Positions 50,201-60,647 of a DNA stretch of 64,000 nt are shown here, piece by piece. The stretch is from Megamerina dolium. Lineage: Eukaryota; Arthropoda; Insecta; Diptera; Megamerinidae. Location of the stretch: contig OY978527.1 of the NCBI GenBank assembly GCA_963854835.1, positions 39,878,040 through 39,942,039 of the forward strand, given 5' to 3'. Within the stretch, counting starts at the first letter, position 1, and the number at the start of each line of letters is the position of its first letter. A program made the position numbers and the translations under genes. The notes beneath the pieces were generated by a model. The model made no database searches, was not told the DNA's origin, and saw nothing but the letters and a program-made list of their open reading frames with translations.

Positions 50201-53200
50201 GCCAGCAAGCGAAGAACAGAGAAAACTGGCGTCGCATTATATGTTGGGCCTAAATCGATCATCGGTTGTTAAAGGCCACATAAGAAGAAGTTAGGATGTT
50301 GTGGGTGGTATTTCTCTGAGAGGACACAATTAGGCCAGAAAGCGCCCGTTGTGATACCACCGAGCTCGTCTTCTTGTACTGATATAACATCTCTCTGAGA
50401 ACACACTTAGGCCAGAAAGCGCCCGTTGTGATACCGCCGAGCTTCTCTTCCAGTACTGTTGCACGTGATAGACATTATTAGAAGGCACCTACTTAGGTTA
50501 GCCGGTCCCGAACATCGAACCCTTGTGACATCATTTTCTTTAGCTTTGTTACAGAATTGTTTATGAAGTTGTATGTGCAATTTTTGTTGAAATATTCTCC
50601 TTTTTGTAGATCTTGTTGTTGTTGTTGAAGGAAGTTTTCTTGTAGATCTTTACATTTTGTGGACAGGGCGGCTTTTTGCCACTACCAATTATTTGATATG
50701 GCCATACTGACAGACACCAGACAAACCACCAGGCATATTAAATTTATCCTGAACTTCTTGAAGTTCAACGTGTAGCACACTGAGAAGTGACCACTTAGCC
50801 CTACTCAACCATCAGTTGGACCGGTTTTGTCTTTAGCTATATGTAAACACTACAAATAAGAAATCAAATGTTGACCACTTAGATCCAACGTCCCCTAAGT
50901 ACCACAGATCATTGGCCATACTACAGCAATTTGGTGAAAAATCATGGTACACAGCTAAGAGTCAGTCTAATGTATAAATATATATGTGATTTTTCTGTCC
51001 TTATGTCTACAATACAAAGTAATTATAGTGAATGAGCAAATTCACACACGCACACACACACAACTATCTTAAAATTACGAATTTAGAGATGCTTTCAAGT
51101 TTTTGGCATTCCTAGCCACAACAAGACTGTTGGTACCTAGGTACCTACACTATTTAGAGAGAGAGGATCGCGTTGTTTTTTTTTTTTATTACACAAAACA
51201 CTATCAAGTATTATTGTCATCTTACAACGTTGACATTAATTTATTCTAATATGCAGTTTTTTACAACGTTTAACCATAGCACAATGCTTTTATCCACCTG
51301 TTTATGTGTGTGTGTGCCATTACGACGAAATAAATGTTTCCCCTTTTAGATTTTGCAACTACTTAATAAATACAAGTATATGTAGATAGTATATATAAAG
51401 AATGTTAAAAAAAAATAAAACAATAAACGTAATATTTATAAACTACTGTCGTGTCTTTGTAGTATTAAGCGTAAATTCCGTGTAAGCATAATACAGCAGT
51501 ACAGTGGTAATAAGAGGAACATATGTAAGTAGTAATAGTAATAGAGTTATGTAGTAAATGAATTAATACTTTACTCATGTGTTTGCACACTTATGGCTTG
51601 CATTTATATTTTTACCTTTATTGTAGTTGTCCTTGCTGCCGCCTCCATTTCTAAAATAGGATATTACAAATACTCATTTAAAGTTTGTACATTTCTTTGG
51701 TATTTTTGTAGATATTGTTGTTTTGTTTGTATGATTTTTTTTAAAGATCAATTCATCATCATCACCATCACGATGATTATCATATATTATTACAATCGTT
51801 GGATGTATGGATATATGTATGCACATAAACGTATCAATACACAAGCAAGCAAAAGTACCATTTTCATGCAATGTATTATAAAAAAAAATGTAAAAACGAA
51901 AGCAGCTTCAATAGTACTCGTCGTAGTATTAAATCCAAATAAGTAATCGATCATCTAATACAATTTTTAACCATTCTATTTGTAGATAATAGGTACATAC
52001 GTATGTAGTAACTCGTACTTAGTTGTCAATTTGTGTGTATAATTACTAGAAACGTGTAGGGGAGTATCGTTGCTATCACTTGTTTTCTATGTACAATCAC
52101 ACATAATATCATTGTACCAAATGCAATGAAACCAATACCATATTTTCTGTATATGTACGTGGTATGATCATCAACCAATAAAACCAATATGCTTTATAGG
52201 TAAGCAAATGTATAAATATAAATACAAGTATAATTACACTCATCTCGTCTAGGGTGGCATATAAAGTAACATTTGTTGATGTTGTTGTAGTTGTCGTTGC
52301 AGTTACATACACCCATAGGATGTATTGTTGCTAATTTACATCTTCTTAATATTCTTCTTCTTTACTCCTTTAAATTACTTTTAAAATTATTTTCAATTAT
52401 AAACAATAAGAAGCATTTTGATCAATTTATGAAGAATGTTGAAGAAAAATTGTAAATAAATAAATAATACCTTCAAGGTGGATAGTAATAAAGACAAATG
52501 GAAAATATTTTCGTTTCTTAACTGTATAAAATGCACGAACATATTTTATATTTACAAAGACAGTGGTTTGTAGTACTAAAAACCAAGAGTATACTTCTGA
52601 ATGAAATTTCTAAGCAGAAAATAGGCACATTGCATAGATTTAAGAAATATTAATTGCTTAGTTTTTATTAATATGTTCTTATCTATCTGTCCAAGCAAAT
52701 TTGATTCAATGAGAATATTCAATTTTCACTTATACAAATTGTTGTTAAAAGCCTTTTATATATTCGAATGATTTCATACTTAATGTATACCAGCGAATTA
52801 CTCTCAAATATACTTAGTCAACCAATATATCAAGATACAGTTGAGAAACAAAAATACTAATATTCTTTTTATAATTGTCGTTTGCATAAAATGATTTAAA
52901 AAATGCATACGTACATACGGCATAGTTGCGTTGAACACCCTAAATACTCTTTCATAGAAGTTGGTTTAATATACTGTCATGAAATATGTATACCTTTTTG
53001 TTCTTTCTAAATTTCATTTTAAGCGATATCTTCTTGGGGAAAAATTTGAAATGTATTGTAGAGTACACTTCTCAAAGAAGGCTTAGCTTGTGAATTATTT
53101 TCGTTTTTATCTCATATTCATGAATACATATGTATATAATTTTTCTTTCATAAGATACATACCCATAACTACTGCCACCACGGTCATTCCAACTGCCGCC

Positions 53201-53541
53201 GCCGCCGCCACCGCCACCACGACTACCGGAATCATAACCTATATTTTAGCCAAACAATAAACTCCATATTACTATTGAACATTTTTCTTTTAATTTCAAG
53301 TAAATTACCTCCTCCTCCTCCTCCGGATTTATTATATGATGGTGGAGGCTCATTATAGCCTCCTGAATTTTTTGGTGGCATTTGCTGATAATTTGGTGGA
53401 GGTACTGAGAAGTTATTATAACCACCCTGACTACCACCACCACCACCGCCGCCATAACCACCTCCTATTTAAAGCAATTTATTTCATTTTGCACATTATT
53501 TGTAATTATAAAATCATATTAATCTACTACTTACGATCCAT
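47272..53541 (-). CDS. caz: Cabeza, FUS/EWS/TAF15-family RNA-binding protein
   Basis: Six exons on the minus strand: 53541-53535, 53464-53309, 53238-53163, 51650-51616, 48287-48178 and 48093-47272. They total 1,206 nt, 401 residues, against about 399 in Drosophila, with all phases in agreement. The protein binds RNA in the nucleus and acts in transcription and splicing. It has an N-terminal Gly/Tyr/Pro-rich low-complexity part ([19 protein letters not shown]), one RNA-recognition motif (about 98-183, [12 protein letters not shown] to [15 protein letters not shown]), and RGG-rich stretches. A RanBP2-type zinc finger follows (Cys281, Cys284, Cys295, Cys298). The C-terminal RQRPY is a PY nuclear-localisation signal. 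Exon 1 encodes only two residues and one base, and exon 4 is a 35-base microexon between introns of 3.3 and 1.5 kb. Confidence 0.93.
48771..48795. repeat. (CT)n microsatellite in caz intron
   Basis: A CT run of about 25 bases lies within the large caz intron (48288-51615). Confidence 0.85.
49278..49460 (-). mobile_element. SINE, truncated copy in caz intron
   Basis: The reverse complement of the SINE tail and body is readable: CGTGGCACTTATGGGCCTCG, GAGTCCGAACAGCAGGAT, GGCTTTGTCACCGAGC and GACAAATTGTTACTGTCG. The tRNA-like head is missing. It has the same orientation as caz. Confidence 0.65.
49650..50275 (+). mobile_element. LINE 3' fragment in caz intron
   Basis: It reads [52 protein letters not shown] and FERKFCA, then after a frameshift [31 protein letters not shown] and [15 protein letters not shown]. 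This is the thumb and C-terminal end of the same family as 3190-4470. It lies opposite to caz transcription and has no catalytic RT core. Confidence 0.85.
50315..50590 (-). mobile_element. SINE copy with duplicated tail, in caz intron
   Basis: AGGCCAGAAAGCGCCCGTTG with GTGATACC and GAGC occurs twice (about 50331-50375 and 50409-50450), a tandem copy of the SINE 3' end. The body follows at 50451-50590 (AGCCGGTCCCGAACATCGAA, CTTGTGACATCATTTTC, GCTTTGTTACAGAATTG). The head is missing. Confidence 0.65.
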
Positions 53542-54490
53542 TTTATTTATTTATAACTATTAATGTTGTGGAAAATCTCAATTTATTATATTTTTTCAAC
53601 AAGCCACAAGGTACACGCACTTATTCGCAAGAAAATGAACATGAAAGAAGACCAATGCGAAAATGGCGTTGCTGACAAAAATGGTGTCGTTTTATTCAGC
53701 GTACTTTAGTACGCCTATTTACCGCCAGATGGTCGTCTAAAATTGATATTACACTATCAATCTATTGCTGTCAATTGATTATAATTGTCGACGTATTGAG
53801 GACTAAACTCTGCAAAAGAAAGGAATGAACACCTCAAGTTGTAAACAGTTTCACTGGAGCTGCAACATTGCAACACGACGGCAGATGGCGATAGATTCAT
53901 TAAAATACATTTTCCGTTAATAAAACATAATAATATTCATTAAACATTTTACAATTATATTTTTTTGGTAGTTCGAGAAAAAAACAAAACAAGTAAAATA
54001 GAAATAGATTCAAATAGATTTAAGTCGACCACTGCGTCAATTGTTGTTCTGTTGCAATGTCGCAGTGTTGCAGTCAATTAATGCGTCTACAATGAAAAAT
54101 CCATGCCATCTAAGTGTTGACAGTTATTGCAATGTTGCAGCCGCAGTCAATCTCTTTGCTACTTCACTTTAAACTTTTCTTTGTTGACGAAATGAATCTG
54201 AAAAGTGGGAAAAGTGAAAAAGCTACATACTGTTACCATTACACTTGGCAGGATTCAAAGACTAGCAAGTGTATGTATAGAAGAAGCTATGCGCATATGT
54301 CCAACAGCATCATTGGAAGTTCTCTAGGAACTTACATCGCTTCACATCTATATTCAGTCCCAAGCAAGAGGGCTATCATAAGTTTGATGAACCGCAAGAA
54401 GTATAATATTCTAGCAAAACAACACCCTGAAGACGGAATGCTGAGCGACTCAGTGAATCCGGAGTTCAGTTTTACTAGGTTAGGTTAGGT
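53542..54490. other. Region between divergent caz and Got1; unconvincing frame
   Basis: The first part should hold the caz promoter. A frame of 124 codons runs at 54114-54488 (for example KTSKCMYRRSYAHMSNSIIG and SVPSKRAIISLMNRKKYNIL). I recognise no family, the start context is unremarkable, and it ends where SINE-like sequence begins. It could be a relic of an unknown element or chance. Confidence 0.35.
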
Positions 54491-54494
54491 TATT

Positions 54495-54840
54495 GTGCGT
54501 GCCCTATCATTGAGTGGACACACTTACGCCAGAAAGGCTCTTTGTGATACCACAGAGCTTCTCTTCCAGTACTGATGTGGGTGTTTAATTTGTGAACAGT
54601 ATTAGAAGGGAAATACTTATATTAGCCGGTTCCGAACGGCAGAACCTTTGTGACATCACTTTAATTAGCTTTGTCACAGAGTTCCGTAAGAAGCTTTTAA
54701 TGGCAAAGAATTACTGCCAGAAGAATTGAGAATTGCTTACCGACAGGTGAGCACTGTTCGAAAGAAAAAAGCCGATAATACAGATCTCACGGTCAGAAGG
54801 CAAACGAACTAACCGCTGAGCTATGGTACCCTGGCGGAGC
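54495..54840 (-). mobile_element. tRNA-derived SINE, nearly full-length, minus strand
   Basis: Its reverse complement begins with the tRNA-like head at about 54830 (ATAGCTCAGCGGTTAG, GCCTTCTGACCGTGAGATC, B-box diverged). The body follows with CACCTGTCGGTAAGCAATT, AACTCTGTGACAAAGCTAAT and GGAACCGGCTAATATAAGT, and a tail near 54495-54560 has the alternative GTGTCCACTCAATG end. This tail variant is shared with 50315-50590 but not with the two full plus-strand copies. Confidence 0.8.
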
Positions 54841-55031
54841 AGGAGTGTTTGGCCCGGGGCTAAAATAGTCGGAGCCTTTAATAATACTCTTTCAAGTTAC
54901 TCGGGTTTATTTTATTTCCCAAAAATCTGTTGAAATCCTATCACGTAGGATCTATATTAAACTTCCTATAGAGACAATCTCTAAGTCCACGAGTGCACTA
55001 TAGACCTAGGGCCGCAGCGCAACACAACCCT

Positions 55032-55032
<1 letters not shown>

Positions 55033-55068
<36 letters not shown>
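55033..55068. repeat. (AAT)n microsatellite
   Basis: About 12 uninterrupted AAT units lie upstream of Got1. Confidence 0.9.
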
Positions 55069-55071
<3 letters not shown>

Positions 55072-55448
55072 TGCACAAAGGAAATATATTAGTAAATTTA
55101 ATTTGTTTCTTCTGTTAATATTGGTGGGGATATCATAGTGACAGACATGTTGGCCGTGAGGACATAGCGCATTTGAATGGAACTATTTCACTTATTAAGT
55201 GACTTTTTAAGTAAGAGATTCCGCTAGCTTCTTGGCACCATAAAAATGGCGCTTTGTGTGAATGCAACCTTGTCTAATGAATTGGACAATATTAAATGCA
55301 AATGTCATCAAAACAGCTGTTTCACATAACAAAATTTCAAATACGTTTACGTGGAGTATTTAATCCATAAATATTTCCTAGATTTCATTATTAATTGTTT
55401 AGTAATTTTTAAAATATCTCCGCGTGTTGGATATAAAAAGGTAGAAAC

Positions 55449-57452
55449 ATGATACAAGTCACAGATTTACAAAGTGAGTTCTATGGTCAATTAATATGCT
55501 TTATTCAGATATCATTCATTATATTCTGTTCCGCATATTTTACATAGAAATTGGCATAGGTCTAGCTGGCTTTGGTATATCATTTTTATTCCTTGGAGTA
55601 CTATTTTTATTCGATAAAGGTCTGCTAGCTATTGGAAATGTGAGTTGATAATATTGTATATAAAAGAATCTTATTGATACAGCAGTACAATTGTGTATAT
55701 ATGTCCTATTTTCTCAATAGATATTATTTCTGAGTGGTTTAGCGTGTGTTATTGGTATGGAGCGAACGTTTAGATTCTTTTTCCAGCGTCATAAAATAAA
55801 AGGTAGCACTGCTTTTTTTGGTGGAATATTTGTTGTGTTGCTGGGATTTCCCATAATTGGCATGATCATAGAAACCTATGGGTTTATTGCGTTATTTAGG
55901 TAAAGGTCCAATCGTTTTTAAAATATATTATTTTAAAATCGTTCATTTACATTTCTTAGCGGATTTTTCCCAGTGGCTGTCAATTTTTTATCACGAGTAC
56001 CAGTGTTGGGCTCAATTTTAAATTTGCCATTTATACGAAAGGTAAGTAAATGCAAATATTTTTTAAAGGTGTTGGACTTATGGGCCAGTAATTTTTCGAT
56101 GTAATAAGTATTTCTGGCTTTACTTAATATTTTGAAAAATCCAATCCCGGTAGGTTGACGGATATCAACGCTACATAACATAAATTTGAATAAAGGCGAG
56201 TGATAAAATTGCTCGCTTTTAATTTCTCATGAATAGAGTAAAACACATGATGCTATTTACTATTTTTAATTAGTAAATTCAAATTTGCCTCATATTCACA
56301 TTACTTTAATTCATGTTAACGTTTTTAAAATTATTGACCTAAATCGATGAGCTCAGAAATATTTAGTGGTTTTTATTCCAATCTTCTCGTTCCTCACGCT
56401 CTCTAATGACCTCTTTCAAATATGGTTCCAAATATTTAACATCTTCTTCATATTTTGTCCATTGTTCCGTTGGTAAAATTGTCTTGGTCATAGACAGATG
56501 AAGGGCTCGCATTATACGATAGTTACGTTCGTCATATATTTTGCGTGGCAAGCGACGGATTGCCTCCTTGACGTCTTCATTTTCATATAGACAATCGTCA
56601 CGGTGTAAACCTAAAAAAAGGTGCGTAGGAAACAAATCCAATAATTGAGGTTATCTGTGCTGTACATAATTGCAATTTAAATTATGGATTTGATCAATAT
56701 TTACCGTATTGGTTGAAACCAGACATATTGTAGGCCCATCTTCCTAAGCTGGCTGTAAAAAAAGTTGTATTAGTAATTTTCTATTCAGTTTTACGTAATC
56801 AAAACGTTATAGAAACTTTTACATTCCAGGAATGTAACATTATTTAGAATATATAGCAATGCTATTTGCATACTTACAGAATACCATGGGGCCCTTCCTT
56901 GCAACATAGCTAGCCATTTTTGCGGTTATTGAATATTCCTACAAATTGTCCCCGAACTAGTGTGTAAAATTTGGGATACTTCTTTTTTTATAGTCTGCCT
57001 CTTCCTCTTCCTACTGTGCTGACAGTTATTGACAGTGACAGGTGTCAGTGATTATTTTTAAGTAATAGATTTAAAGTCTTGTAATAGATTTGTCGTTTGG
57101 CTACAATGGCCTAGTAACCAGGGAACGCAATTAGAAAAGAATTATTCTAAGCTATGGTAATATTTTATCGTGTTTTTAAGTTATTTTTAAAATTAGTTAA
57201 AAATGACCAAAGTTCTAATGCCAGTTTCAGATACGCTTTTCAAAATTTTTTGAAAAATATTTTATATTCGCAGAAACAAAAAAAAAAAAGATATATGTTG
57301 GACTTGGGCCGATTTTAAAATAATCGCCTCATGTACTTTAAGTAGTTCTTTAATTTAATATTTATAAAATTTTGTAATTAATAAGAAAAAGTTTATTTTT
57401 ATTGCAGCTCACTGAGAAGCTGGGCGGCGATTCAAATCGAACAACGGTATAG
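55449..57452 (+). CDS. Got1: Vesicle transport protein GOT1
   Basis: Exons 55449-55473, 55548-55639, 55721-55899, 55960-56041 and 57408-57452 sum to 423 nt, 140 residues, the usual size. Got1 is a small membrane protein of the early Golgi involved in ER-Golgi transport and membrane composition. The sequence starts [18 protein letters not shown] and has four hydrophobic spans (about 9-28, 36-52, 68-86 and 93-110). It contains the conserved [15 protein letters not shown] between spans 2 and 3, and ends [20 protein letters not shown] then a hydrophilic tail GGDSNRTTV. The last intron, 1,366 bp, holds the complete UQCRB gene on the other strand. The final exon encodes only 14 residues and was placed by its acceptor (ATTGCAG) and the family's tail. 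Confidence 0.92.
56363..56917 (-). CDS. UQCR-14: Cytochrome bc1 complex subunit 7 (UQCRB, 14 kDa)
   Basis: Exons on the minus strand: 56917-56878, 56752-56705 and 56610-56363, together 336 nt, 111 residues, matching the family. This is the matrix-side subunit of respiratory complex III. It has no cleavable presequence, as is normal for this subunit. It begins [19 protein letters not shown], then the conserved [40 protein letters not shown] and [20 protein letters not shown], and finishes in an acidic/basic tail ending NKNH. The gene lies entirely within the last intron of Got1, transcribed in the opposite direction. Confidence 0.95.
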
Positions 57453-57788
57453 TAGATAAAATAAAAATAAATAAATATACTATTATATGCTAAGTATAAT
57501 TTAATAATTTAGTTTATTTCCATTAAAACAAGTGAACAATAAAACTCAAGTTTATCAATTTCATTTTGAAAAACAAAATTTGGTGTATGTGTAAAATAGT
57601 AAGTTTAAGCTTTATGTACACATCTATAAATGGAATCTTTTTAATATAATTTTGAAATGGAAGCCAATAAATTAATAAATATTCTATTTTTTTATTATTT
57701 AATAATAATACATGCTAGCTATCATGCTATCTATATTTCTGATACAGAGTATTATTATATTTTATCGGCCATAGGTTAAAAACAAAGT

Positions 57789-59820
57789 TTATATCCGGCC
57801 TTCTAATATACGCTTAAAAATACCATTCAAATTTGTTTCATCATGTTCCATTGACAACTTTTGCAGGACGCCACTTTCACATGAGAATAACGCCCGGCTT
57901 AATGATGACGATTGTACTTTTAGTTCGAATACGGACATTTGCATTTGCTCGTTAACCGATTGAAGTAATGGTGATGGCACATGCTCTATATGTTGCAATT
58001 GTATGCTCTCTATAAAATATAAAATAAAATATGCAATAAAAAATCTGTAGTATTTAAATACAATTAATGTTGATAAACCTTTTTCGAAGAAATGTCCAGT
58101 TATCCATTTAATGAATATATGTAAAGGAAATTCCAATAGACGACGACGCTTCAGCTGAAGCGCTATATTTACCGAATAGATACAAAGTCGTAACTGAAAT
58201 AATAAGACTGGTATTATAAGTTGTAAATAAAAGTATTCATTTGATGATATACCGCCGTGAATACGGCATAGTAGACAAGCACAGTCGGAAAAAGAAAAAA
58301 CAATGTGGTGAAGAATATGGTGGCCAGGTACAATTGACGATTCATATAGTTATGGTTTTCGACACGATCTAAAATATATAATACATACCTACATATTAAT
58401 TAAATGCTAACTGATGGTTACTGTGGAATGTTGACTTACTTTTCAAAATGTTATGACGTTTGCCCAATACAACTTTCCATAAAACTTGTAGACCTTTAAT
58501 TTCGACTTTATAGAGCCTATGAAGGGAATTGGAATTGAATAAATTTGAATTTCATACTAAATACTGTATATGTACGAACACGGCTGTATAGATATAGAAA
58601 CAATGCGCATGCAGTCCCATCACAGCTAGCAAATCGGACAGTAAAGCCATTTGATAGGATATACCCATTGAGCCAAGTAATGCAATCGGTACAAATAACT
58701 CACGTACAAATGGTTCTATAAAATCTGTAAGCAAAGATGTTTTGTAGCAATAAAAATGAGAATGTGTAATTTTTACACCATACCTAGAAACAATGCCCAT
58801 AAGTCAATGTGGTAATTGAAACAATCCAAGAGAAAGTTGTTCAAGTGCACATTTAATTTTAAACCAATGGGGCTACCTTTGAGTCCATTTAACAGTAGAC
58901 GTAGTTTCCTTATGATAAGCTGTAAAAGATATGATTATTATTTTTGAAAATAAACATTTGCAAAAACTAACATGTGAAGTTTGTAGTAAATAATCACCAG
59001 GATGTGGTATAATGAATAACAGCATGAGCATAACACAAATTCCTAATAATTTATCTAATGCAAGATTAAGCTTACGTTTGCTATGGAACATAAGGAAAAT
59101 TGGATTAATTTATACACCTACGCATATACAGGTTAATTTTAATACACACTTGGACGTACGAAATCTTTTCCATTCTTGATAGTGTTCATAGAGCACCATT
59201 CTTTTTAACAGCATTATTACCGGTTGCCATTCCATAATGCTCATAAATAATCGATTTATTAGTTCAAGTGTTACGTTGATTGTTGCACATGCAAGACCAC
59301 CAATTGTTCTTTTCTGCTCACTTTGCACTAACATTTTTTGTTTTGTTATTGTTAACAAGCGATATAACATATCTATATCATCGAATTCTTTCTCTATTCG
59401 TACACTTTCATAATTATGACTACCATGTCGATATTTGCTTATTCCGGAAACGTGCAATTGTAGTATACGTTTCATATCATAAAGAAATATATTGGCATTC
59501 ATGGAATGTGCTACTGGCTTGATGTTCACCCTTGTCAAATATATATTTGCGGTATTTGCATCGTATGCAAATAAGAGCGGCACATCACGTTGATGCTGCA
59601 GACGTGATTTTGTAGTGGCACTACCTTCAATATAACCCAAATGCCGTAAATGATTGTAAACATGATTATCAACTGGCGAAATATAGTCACTAGACGATGA
59701 GGACCATCCAATTATAAAATACGATATTGCATTATTTTCATATATTTGTATTTCCCCATATATATCAAAATCTTCTTTGCTGCGAAACAGTTCAGTAGGT
59801 AAAAATATTTTAACAGCCAT
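57789..59820 (-). CDS. PIG-Q: PIG-Q/GPI1, subunit of GPI N-acetylglucosaminyltransferase
   Basis: Eight exons on the minus strand: 59820-59150, 59080-58972, 58919-58784, 58724-58580, 58516-58440, 58368-58253, 58193-58079 and 58009-57789. They total 1,590 nt, 529 residues. The protein stabilises the ER enzyme that adds GlcNAc to phosphatidylinositol, the first step of GPI-anchor synthesis. Residues 1-220 are a divergent soluble part. The conserved Gpi1 region follows with several hydrophobic helices (LLGICVMLMLLFIIP, ELFVPIALLGSMGISYQMAL, LATIFFTTLFFLFP, FPLHIFIKWI). Signature stretches are LHAHCFYIYTAV and GLQVLWKVVLGKRHNIL. The donor at 58579 is GTTCGT, weaker than usual; an alternative nine bases on would add three residues. 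Start ATG at 59820 was taken as first in-frame; a TTG lies upstream. Confidence 0.88.
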
Positions 59821-60114
59821 ATAAACTACTGGCAACTGCTGTGTATAGTTGCGTTCAAATTACTCTTTTTTTTTATTGAATGTTTTTTTTTCCATTGGTA
59901 CAAAACAAAAATCAGCTGTTTGTGATAGTGCTGCCAATTCATAATAAAATGCTTGTACATATTAGTCGGGGTCACTACACATACAACGGAATAAAGTTCA
60001 AATTAATTCCATTAATTCAAAGCTTACTTTTAAAACATAATTTTTTGGACCATCTCAAAATAGTCAAAATGGTAATTGTATTATAAGTTTGACGGTTGAT
60101 GTCTAATTTTTAGA

Positions 60115-60197
60115 TGTTATCTACCGTTGAAAATGTCTCGATGAAACACTTCTCAAAGAACTCTGTGACAAAGTTAAGAAAAAGTTACGTTATATAC
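60115..60197 (+). mobile_element. SINE fragment at the LTR insertion site
   Basis: GATGAAACACTTCTCAAAG, AACTCTGTGACAAAGTTAAG and AAAAAGTTACGTTATA correspond to the middle of the SINE body. The sequence is cut at 60198 by the LTR retrotransposon. Confidence 0.55.
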
Positions 60198-60362
60198 TGT
60201 AACGAGTATCGATAGTTGATTACTCATCACTATTGTGACTGGCTCTATTGGCAGCATCGAAACGAATGTCAACAAAAAGAAATAAGCGATAACCAGAACA
60301 AGCCAACGAGAAAGGAAGAGAAGAATCTCGATAAAGGAAGATTCTGGGGTGTTGCCAACAGA

Positions 60363-60370
60363 GTATAAAT
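60363..60370 (+). promoter_or_regulatory. TATA-like box in the 5' LTR
   Basis: TATAAATA in the context AGAGTATAAATAGAGCC. The equivalent is present in the 3' LTR at 63785-63792. Initiation would be expected some 25-30 bases downstream. Confidence 0.6.
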
Positions 60371-60498
60371 AGAGCCAGTGTTGAGAAGAAAAATCAATCT
60401 ACTTCCGAACGTGATTGCGAAAACATTGATACGGAGGCAAAAGTTGCAAGTACATTTAAGTGTTATAGTAAATAGTTGATTGTAAATAGAGATTATTA

Positions 60499-60504
60499 AA
60501 TAAA
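60499..60504 (+). terminator. Poly(A) signal in the LTR
   Basis: AATAAA about 130 bases downstream of the TATA-like box, so within the transcript. The equivalent signal is in the 3' LTR near 63921. Confidence 0.55.
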
Positions 60505-60620
60505 TTGTTGCTGTATATAGTTGTATAAAATAAGTGTTGCAGTTATCATTAACAGAATCCAGTGATCGAACAAGGTAATTCAAATAGAATTAAACGTTCA
60601 CAGAATAAAAACGTAACAAT

Positions 60621-60637
60621 TGGTGTCAGAAGTGGGA
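60621..60637 (+). other. Primer-binding site, tRNA-Leu type
   Basis: TGGTGTCAGAAGTGGGA, two bases after the LTR, is complementary to the 3' end of animal tRNA-Leu (TCCCACTTCTGACA plus CCA). This supports reverse transcription primed by tRNA-Leu. Confidence 0.85.
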
Positions 60638-60647
60638 TTCTGTAAAG

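Larger units (their letters stand above)
60198..60618 (+). repeat. 5' long terminal repeat
   Basis: 421 bp from TGTAACGAGTATCG to GTAACA. It contains a TATA-like box TATAAATA at 60363-60370 and AATAAA at 60499-60504, placed as expected for promoter and polyadenylation in U3 and R. The 3' copy begins at 63620. Confidence 0.92.

Noticed and set aside
54114..54488. 124-codon frame between caz and Got1 as a gene
   Set aside because: No recognised family, no supporting splice or promoter signal, and it runs into SINE-like sequence; kept only as an uncertain remark.
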